From Parasporobacterium sp. (GTDB taxonomy: Bacteria; Bacillota; Clostridia; Lachnospirales; Lachnospiraceae), in the NCBI GenBank assembly GCA_017459985.1, contig JAFUBX010000037.1, forward strand, positions 51,310 through 115,309: a stretch of 64,000 nucleotides of DNA, given 5' to 3'. The notes beneath the pieces were generated by a model that was given only the letters and a program-made list of their open reading frames with translations, was not told the origin of the DNA and did no database searches. Of the stretch, positions 58,624 to 64,000 are shown piece after piece. A program made the translations under genes and the position numbers. The stretch's first letter is position 1; the number at the start of each line of letters is the position of its first letter.

Positions 58624-60102
58624 ATGTTCAATATACCGGAAGTAAAAATCGGAGTTGTAGCTGTAAGCAGGGACTGTTTCCCGGAAAGCCTTTCCGTGAA
58701 CCGCAGAGCCAATCTGATGAAGGCATATACGGAAAAGTATGGCAGCGAAGGGATCTATGAATGTCCGATCTGTATCGTGGAAAGCGAGATCCATATGCAG
58801 CAGGCGCTGGCGGATATCAAGGCAGCCGGCTGCAATGCCCTGTGCGTCTATCTGGGCAATTTCGGTCCGGAGATCGCAGAGACCATGCTGGCCAAATACT
58901 TTGACGGGCCGGCCATGTTCATCGCCGCAGCGGAGGAGGAGGACCTGATCCAGGGCAGAGGCGATGCCTACTGCGGCATGCTGAATGCCAGCTATAACCT
59001 GGCCCTGCGCAACCTGAAAGCCTATATCCCGGAAGAGCCGGTGGGAAGCGCTTCCCAGTGCGCCGATATGATCCATGAATTTATCGGAATCGCCCGGGCG
59101 GTGATCGGACTGTCCGATCTGAAGATCATCAGCTTTGGCCCGCGGCCGTTGAATTTCCTGGCCTGCAACGCGCCGATCAAACAATTCTATAATCTCGGGG
59201 TCGAGGTGGAGGAAAATTCGGAGCTGGATCTGTTCGAATCCTTCAACAATCATGCTGGTGACAAGCGGATCCCGGAAGTGGTTGCCGATATGGAAGCAGA
59301 GCTCGGAAAGGGCAACAAGAAACCGGAGATCCTGGAAAAACTTGCTCAATATGAGCTGACTCTTCTGGACTGGGCAGAGGCCCACAAGGGCTCCCGCAAA
59401 TATGTGACCCTGTCCGGCAAATGCTGGCCCGCATTCCAGACCCAGTTCGGATTTGTTCCCTGTTATGTCAACAGCCGTCTGACCGGACGCGGGATCCCGG
59501 TATCCTGCGAGGTGGATCTGTACGGAACCCTGAGCGAGTATATCGGCCAGTGTGTCAGCGGTGACGCCGTGACACTGCTGGATATCAACAATACAGTCAC
59601 CGATGCGATCTATAACGAAGAGATCAAAGGCAAATTCGATTACCGGCAGGGCGAAACCTTCATGGGATTCCACTGCGGCAATACCTGTTCCTCCAAACTG
59701 TCTTCCTTTGAAATGAAATACCAGATGATCATGGCCAGAGCTCTGCCTGTGGAAGTGACGAACGGAACCCTGGAGGGCGACCTGACTCCGGGCGATATCA
59801 CCTTCTACCGGATCCAGAGCACGGCAGACAATCAGCTCAGGGCCTATATGGCACAGGGAGAGATCCTTCCGGTGGCGACCCGCTCCTTCGGCGGCATCGG
59901 CATTTTCGCGATCCGGGAGATGGAGAGATTCTACCGTCATGTGCTGATCGAGAAGAACTTCCCGCATCACGGCGCCGTGATGTTCGGCCACTATGCAAAG
60001 CAGCTGTATGAAGTATTCAAACTGATTGGCGTGGAACCCTGCGAGATCGGATACAATCAGCCGGCCGGCGTGCGGTATCCGACGGAGAATCCCTGGAGAT
60101 AA
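58624..60102 (+). CDS. L-fucose/L-arabinose isomerase family protein
   Basis: The 492-aa protein has the fucose/arabinose isomerase layout, with a C-terminal domain including HCGNTCSSKL and a metal-binding Glu and His region (CEVDLYGTLSEYIGQ, HHGAVMFGHYAK). Family members convert aldoses to ketoses. The following xylulokinase suggests a ketopentose product, but the real sugar is not determined. The ATG at 58624 has AGAGGAGGAAA ahead. Confidence 0.85.
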   Translation: MFNIPEVKIGVVAVSRDCFPESLSVNRRANLMKAYTEKYGSEGIYECPICIVESEIHMQQALADIKAAGCNALCVYLGNFGPEIAETMLAKYFDGPAMFIAAAEEEDLIQGRGDAYCGMLNASYNLALRNLKAYIPEEPVGSASQCADMIHEFIGIARAVIGLSDLKIISFGPRPLNFLACNAPIKQFYNLGVEVEENSELDLFESFNNHAGDKRIPEVVADMEAELGKGNKKPEILEKLAQYELTLLDWAEAHKGSRKYVTLSGKCWPAFQTQFGFVPCYVNSRLTGRGIPVSCEVDLYGTLSEYIGQCVSGDAVTLLDINNTVTDAIYNEEIKGKFDYRQGETFMGFHCGNTCSSKLSSFEMKYQMIMARALPVEVTNGTLEGDLTPGDITFYRIQSTADNQLRAYMAQGEILPVATRSFGGIGIFAIREMERFYRHVLIEKNFPHHGAVMFGHYAKQLYEVFKLIGVEPCEIGYNQPAGVRYPTENPWR

Positions 60103-60154
60103 TCCGGGGATCTTCGGGTAACCCGCGGATCGGAATCAGAAAAGGGAGGTTTGT

Positions 60155-61612
60155 ATGCTGTATATCGGAATTGACCTGGGAACCTCGGCAGTCAAGCTGC
60201 TGCTGATGGAGGCAGACGGGACGATCCGCCGGATCGTTTCCCGGGAATACCCGCTGTATTTTCCGCATCCCGGATGGTCGGAGCAGGATCCCCGGGACTG
60301 GTATGAACAGACGATTGAAGGGCTGAAGGAGCTGACCTCCGGTTGTGACCGGAGTCAGATCGCCGGGATCAGTTTCGGAGGGCAGATGCACGGCCTGGTA
60401 GTCCTGGATGAACAGGATGAGGTCATCCGTCCTGCCATCCTGTGGAATGACGGAAGAACGGAAGCTCAGACAGAATATCTGAACAATGTGATCGGCAGAG
60501 AGAAATTGTCCGCGTATACCGCCAATGTGGCATTTGCCGGATTCACCGCTCCGAAGATCCTCTGGATGAAGGAGGAGGAACCGGATCTGTATGCCAGGAT
60601 CGCGAAGATCATGCTGCCGAAGGATTATCTGGCTTACCGTCTGTCCGGATCATTCTGTACGGATCTGTCGGATGCTTCCGGCATGCTGCTGCTGGATGTG
60701 AAGAACCGCTGCTGGTCGGAGGAAATGCTGAAGATCTGCGGGGTCCGTAAGGAACAGCTCCCGGCTCTGTATGAAAGCTATAAAGTGGTCGGGACGCTGA
60801 AAAAGGAGATTGCGGAGAAACTGGGGTTTCCGGAGGATGTCCGGGTGATCGCCGGAGCGGGGGACAATGCTGCCGCCGCCGTGGGAACCGGAACCGTCGG
60901 AGACGGTGCCTGCAATATTTCTCTGGGGACCTCCGGTACGATCTTCATTTCCAGCCGGTCCTTCCGGGTGGATGAGAACAATGCCCTGCATTCCTTTGAT
61001 CATGCGGACGGCAGTTATCATCTGATGGGATGCATGTTAAGCGCAGCATCCTGCAACAAATGGTGGAATGAAGAGATCCTCAATACTGTTGATTACGGGG
61101 CAGAACAAAAGGACATCACGGCGCTGGGAGACAATCCGGTATTTTTCCTGCCGTATCTGATGGGGGAGAGGTCTCCCCACAATGACCCCAATGTCCGTTC
61201 CGTCTTTCTCGGCATGTCCATGGACACAACCCGCAGTCAGATGACCCAGGCGGTACTGGAAGGAGTTGCTTTCGGGCTCAGAGATTCCCTGGAGGTCGCC
61301 AGGAGCCTCGGCATCCATCTGACACGCACCAGGATCTGCGGCGGCGGTGCGAAGAGTCCTCTGTGGAGGCGGATCATTGCGGCTGTTCTGAATCTGCAGG
61401 TGGAGATCCTGGAGATCGAAGAGGGCCCTGCCCTGGGAGGCGCCATGCTGGCTGCCGTAGGGTGCGGGGAATATCCGGATGTACAAAGTGCTGCAAAGCA
61501 GATCGTCCGGGTGGCACAGATCATCGACCCGGAAAAGGATCTGGTGGAGAAGTACGAGGCGCAGTATCAGAAATTCCGCAGGATTTATCCGGTGGTGAAG
61601 GAACTGTTCTGA
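60155..61612 (+). CDS. xylB: Xylulokinase
   Basis: This FGGY-family kinase (485 aa) phosphorylates D-xylulose to enter the pentose phosphate pathway. It has YIGIDLGTSAVK at the N-terminus, GGQMHGLVVLDE, LPKDYLAYRLSG, and GTSGTIFISS plus GGGAKSPLWRRI in the ATP domain. The start follows AAAGGGAGG. It ends the DUF4867-isomerase-xylB operon. Confidence 0.93.
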   Translation: MLYIGIDLGTSAVKLLLMEADGTIRRIVSREYPLYFPHPGWSEQDPRDWYEQTIEGLKELTSGCDRSQIAGISFGGQMHGLVVLDEQDEVIRPAILWNDGRTEAQTEYLNNVIGREKLSAYTANVAFAGFTAPKILWMKEEEPDLYARIAKIMLPKDYLAYRLSGSFCTDLSDASGMLLLDVKNRCWSEEMLKICGVRKEQLPALYESYKVVGTLKKEIAEKLGFPEDVRVIAGAGDNAAAAVGTGTVGDGACNISLGTSGTIFISSRSFRVDENNALHSFDHADGSYHLMGCMLSAASCNKWWNEEILNTVDYGAEQKDITALGDNPVFFLPYLMGERSPHNDPNVRSVFLGMSMDTTRSQMTQAVLEGVAFGLRDSLEVARSLGIHLTRTRICGGGAKSPLWRRIIAAVLNLQVEILEIEEGPALGGAMLAAVGCGEYPDVQSAAKQIVRVAQIIDPEKDLVEKYEAQYQKFRRIYPVVKELF

Positions 61613-61650
61613 GACAGTTTGCCGAACACCAACGGTTTCCTGGATTCGTG

Positions 61651-61687
61651 AAAAACAGGCAGTCCGCAATTTGTGCAGACTGCCTGT
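61651..61687 (-). terminator. Terminator on the minus strand downstream of xylB
   Basis: ACAGGCAGTC/GACTGCCTGT form a perfect 10-bp stem with a 13-base loop; on the minus strand it is followed by TTTTTCAC. It would end the leftward GH3 gene remnant, and a minus-strand zinc-ribbon-like ORF here is only a translation of this hairpin. Confidence 0.75.
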
Positions 61688-61806
61688 CCATGATAGATAT
61701 CCCGGTCACCCTCTGCGGAGAGCGCATTGTATTTAGCCCGGGTCTCTGTGGAAATCACCCCGGCTCTCTCCTCAATGGTCATCCGGCTTACCAGTTCTTC
61801 CTGCTC
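61688..61806 (-). pseudogene. Remnant of a GH3 glycoside hydrolase gene
   Basis: On the minus strand the frame reads EQEELVSRMTIEERA then GVISTETRAKYN and AEGDRDIYHG, two conserved N-terminal blocks of GH3 beta-glucosidases/xylosidases. The stretch normally between them (about 60-70 residues) and all of the barrel after them are gone. Frameshifts precede the first block. It starts just inside a promoter of the same type as the xylulokinase operon, so it was probably a co-regulated sugar hydrolase. Confidence 0.75.
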
Positions 61807-61882
61807 TCATGCTTTTCTGCAGTCTCTGCGTCAGTGTATCCTCACGCTTTTTCTGCCGGTCCGGAATCCTTCCTCCGAAATC

Positions 61883-61948
61883 ATTATAGCAATTGAGAAG
61901 GGCAATATCTGCCCCCTATTTTTGTCCATTTAGAGGGTGATTTTTGTC
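61883..61948 (-). promoter_or_regulatory. Second AraC-type operator and promoter, minus strand
   Basis: Read on the minus strand, GACAAAAATCACCC (from 61948) and GACAAAAATAGGGG (from 61926) are 22 bp apart, followed by TATAAT (61888-61883). The order and spacing mirror the promoter at 57842-57905, including GCAGA...TTGCCCTT between repeat and -10. It faces the GH3 remnant. Confidence 0.75.
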
Positions 61949-62110
61949 ATTTTAGGCCGGAATCCACCCAAAAACGGGTTTGCCCGAAAGCCGGCCCGCA
62001 AGCCGATCTGCGGATGCGATCTGCGGCTCTCTGGGATTTATGCCACTTCCGCCATATTTCTGTGATATAATACATTTCATAATATGTTTGACGGCGTTTG
62101 ACCCAGATTT

Positions 62111-62330
62111 TCCGCAATGCTGCAATTTTTCGTCAGTCGCTGTCGAAAATCTCACGCAATGCTGCAATTTTTCGTCAATGCAGCTTTGAGAGGTGTGCTT
62201 CTGCCAGAAATCTCACGCAATGCTGCAATTTTTCGGCAAAAAACGGGTCTGTAGGAGCTGTCTGCCGAAAATCTCACGCATTGCTGCATTTTTTCGGCAG
62301 GTATTGTCGAAAATGTCGAGCATTGCGGAA
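62111..62330 (+). repeat. Array D: GCAATGCTGCAATTTTTCG repeats
   Basis: CGCAATGCTGCAATTTTTCG starts at 62113, 62155, 62216 and 62277, with a degenerate inverted end copy near 62318; the steps are 42, 61, 61 and 41 bp. Units from the second on are preceded by CGAAAATCTCA, so CGAAAAT and ATTTTTCG make an inverted repeat around each GCAATGCTGC core. The same motif occurs reversed at 34143-34192. The 61949-62416 gap holds no gene. Confidence 0.85.
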
Positions 62331-62416
62331 ATCATACAGCCGACATAGCGGGTGGCCGTGACTCAGATAAAGCAAATAAAAAAGGATCGGGCCGGAAGGC
62401 AGAAAGGATAACGGAA

Positions 62417-63403
62417 ATGGAAAAAATCAGGATCGGAACGATCGGATCCGGTGTGATCGTACAGCACGTGCTGGACAATATGGCGAAGGTGGAGGATGTC
62501 TGTCTGGAGGCAGTGTATTCCAGGTCCGAAGAAAAGGGCAGGGCCCTGGCAGAGATGTACGGGACAGAGAAGGTGTACACCCGGATCGATGATCTTCTGG
62601 CGGATCCGGAGGTGAATACCATTTATATCGCATCTCCGAATCTGCTGCATTATGAACAGACAAAACGATCGCTCATGGCCGGGAAACATGTGATCTGTGA
62701 GAAACCTTTCTGCACGAAGGAGAATCAGGCGAGGGAGCTGATCGGGCTTGCCCGGCAGCAAAAACTTATGCTGGCGGAAGCGGCACCCACTTCTTTCCTG
62801 CCCAATTTCGCTGCCCTGAAGGAGGCGCTGCCCCGCATTGGACGCATCCGGCTGGTCATGGCAAACTACAGCCAGTTTTCAAGCCGTTACCGCAATCTCC
62901 TGGCGGGGGAACTTCCGAATATCTTTAATCCGGAATTTGCGGGGGGATGCCTGATGGATATTAATTATTATAATATCTATCTGACGGTTGCACTGTTCGG
63001 CAGGCCGGAAGCGGCGGTATATCATCCGAATCTCTATGCCAACGGAATCGATACTTCCGGAGTTGCCTGCCTTCAGTATCCGGATTTTCAGGCGGTTTGC
63101 ATCGGAGCAAAGGATACCTGGGGAGTCAACGCTTATCAGATCGAAGGCGAGCAGGGGTATCTCTATGTGACGGATGGAAGCAATGGGCTGCGGCAGATCC
63201 GCATCGTGACGGACGGGCAGGAAGAAATCATCAACCATCAGCCGGATCCGGACCGTTATTATTATGAACTGCAGACCCTGCGGGCTCTGATGCTGGCAGA
63301 GGATGCCGGGGCCTTCGCGGAACGGATGGAGATCACGGCCCGGGCTGTAGGTGTAACGGAACAGATGAGGAAAGACTGCGGGCTGCGTTTTCCGGGGGAT
63401 TGA
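62417..63403 (+). CDS. Gfo/Idh/MocA family oxidoreductase
   Basis: The 328-aa protein has a Rossmann domain (IRIGTIGSGVIVQHVLDNM in part), the EKP motif in HVICEKPFCTKEN with the catalytic lysine, and a C-terminal alpha/beta domain. It oxidises or reduces a sugar or sugar alcohol with NAD(P). It lies downstream of a sugar operon but array D separates them, so the link is weak. The ATG follows AAAGGATAACGGAA. Confidence 0.9.
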   Translation: MEKIRIGTIGSGVIVQHVLDNMAKVEDVCLEAVYSRSEEKGRALAEMYGTEKVYTRIDDLLADPEVNTIYIASPNLLHYEQTKRSLMAGKHVICEKPFCTKENQARELIGLARQQKLMLAEAAPTSFLPNFAALKEALPRIGRIRLVMANYSQFSSRYRNLLAGELPNIFNPEFAGGCLMDINYYNIYLTVALFGRPEAAVYHPNLYANGIDTSGVACLQYPDFQAVCIGAKDTWGVNAYQIEGEQGYLYVTDGSNGLRQIRIVTDGQEEIINHQPDPDRYYYELQTLRALMLAEDAGAFAERMEITARAVGVTEQMRKDCGLRFPGD

Positions 63404-63851
63404 AATCAAACCGCATCTGCAGATCAATCCAGCTGGTCTGCTTTGCCGGATGGATCACGTCGTCCGGATGCAGATGTCCCACCAGCAGGGGCGAATCCGG
63501 ATCATGGCGTTTCCTGTTTTCCCGGACAACTCCGGCGTTTGAATTGGCATAACAATATCTGCACAGATGCCCGCAGGTATCATACTGGCCGATATCTCCG
63601 GTCAGGTAGCAGGCACACTCCTTCCGGTTGTTCGGATTTGCCGGAACAGACAGATTTCTGCCGATCGCCCGCTCAAAGGTCCGCACCGTCATGCAGCCGC
63701 TGCAGTCCGCCCCGACGGTGGAAAGCGTCGGATCCTCCCCGCAGGGCTTTACGGTCATGCCGTATTGCGAGGCAATGGGAACGAAGGCTTCCGTCAGCCG
63801 GAACTGATCTTCCCGGGAGACCGCCTTTGCTTCCGGATAATTGGTTTTCAC
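63333..63851 (-). pseudogene. Truncated DUF1848 family gene
   Basis: The 172-residue frame from GTG 63851 contains CSGCMTVRTFERAI, ECACYLTGDIGQYDTCGHLC and KYCYAN-like RYCYANSNAG, the C-terminal Cys-rich motifs of DUF1848 proteins. The normal N-terminal half (a barrel of over 120 residues) is missing. There is no ribosome binding site at the GTG, and the C-terminus runs into the Gfo/Idh gene end. It is most likely a dead fragment. Confidence 0.7.
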
Positions 63852-64000
63852 CTTTCGATAGAGACTAACTATTAAAAGTCAAGCCTAATTTTAAGTAAAT
63901 TCGCAGAAATGCGTTTTACATATAAGCACATTGAAAATCGCATGACAAACAGAGTATCAAGGATACCCTCAAAAACACATATGGGAGAATAAGAGCCTGG
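63852..64000 (+). other. Right-edge sequence without recognisable gene
   Basis: The last 149 bases are AT-rich, with no start codon backed by a ribosome binding site. I see no repeat from the families above. Confidence 0.5.

Noticed and set aside
61585-61782. Minus-strand zinc-ribbon-like small protein (AVCTNCGLPVF)
   Set aside because: The CxxC part is a translation of the terminator hairpin 61655-61687, and the upstream part is a GH3 remnant.

Overview
The window looks like chromosome of an anaerobic Clostridia, most likely Lachnospiraceae. The pointers are an oxygen-sensitive class III ribonucleotide reductase, an Rnf complex in the order C-D-G-E-A-B, a predicted Re-type citrate synthase feeding aconitase and isocitrate dehydrogenase, DUF4867 beside sugar kinase genes, and strong AGGAGG-type ribosome binding sites. 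No rRNA or tRNA gene was seen. The genus is not determined.

Layout. 1-5.4 kb: nrdG, nrdD with a fused redoxin domain behind two NrdR boxes, a thioredoxin-reductase-like flavoprotein and an SPFH protein. 5.6-10.7 kb: the rnf operon. 10.7-15.4 kb: a periodic inverted-repeat array, a secreted 5'-nucleotidase-like protein, gpsA and a gamma carbonic anhydrase. 15.4-22.9 kb: a repeat-rich gap, mobB, then an oxidative half-TCA cluster for 2-oxoglutarate and glutamate synthesis (icd, acn, a GntR regulator, citrate synthase) read leftwards from one promoter. 22.9-30.0 kb: a molybdate/tungstate uptake and molybdopterin operon (modABC, moeA, a MoeA/MogA-like protein, moaA, moaC, mogA-type) behind an attenuator-like leader. 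30.1-33.2 kb: a candidate small RNA, then tyrA-aroF read leftwards behind a Tyr-rich leader peptide and terminator, and a cobalamin adenosyltransferase. 33.2-34.3 kb: a gap made almost wholly of palindromic repeats. 34.3-44.5 kb: housekeeping genes rpsF-ssb-rpsR, xseA-xseB, gdpP-rplI-dnaB and a branching enzyme with a coiled-coil insert.

44.5-51.2 kb is a visibly AT-richer accessory patch: a DUF3791/DUF3990 module with a frameshift, a broken AAA ATPase, gene stubs, two copies of a dispersed structured repeat, two acetyltransferases, a TraX-like protein and a PD-(D/E)XK-like protein. 51.2-56.8 kb carries an aldo/keto reductase, a deoxyribosyltransferase, an acetyltransferase, two small unknown genes and a secreted Tp47-like protein next to a membrane flavocytochrome-like protein. 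57-63.4 kb is a sugar locus: an AraC regulator, DUF4867, an L-fucose/arabinose isomerase-family enzyme, xylulokinase, a dead GH3 remnant and a Gfo/Idh/MocA oxidoreductase. The window ends in a truncated DUF1848 gene.

The most unusual content is in the gaps. Six intergenic regions (about 10.9, 15.5-16.3, 33.4-34.2, 47.0-47.3, 50.0-50.2 and 62.1-62.3 kb) hold either regular arrays of short inverted repeats, with a different sequence at each site and periods such as 42, 52 or 118 bp, or copies of a shared hairpin-bearing element next to truncated genes. At one site an array sits inside a module that is uninterrupted at another site. No transposase, cas gene or other obvious partner is nearby, so I cannot assign a function, but these look like a connected family worth a genome-wide search.
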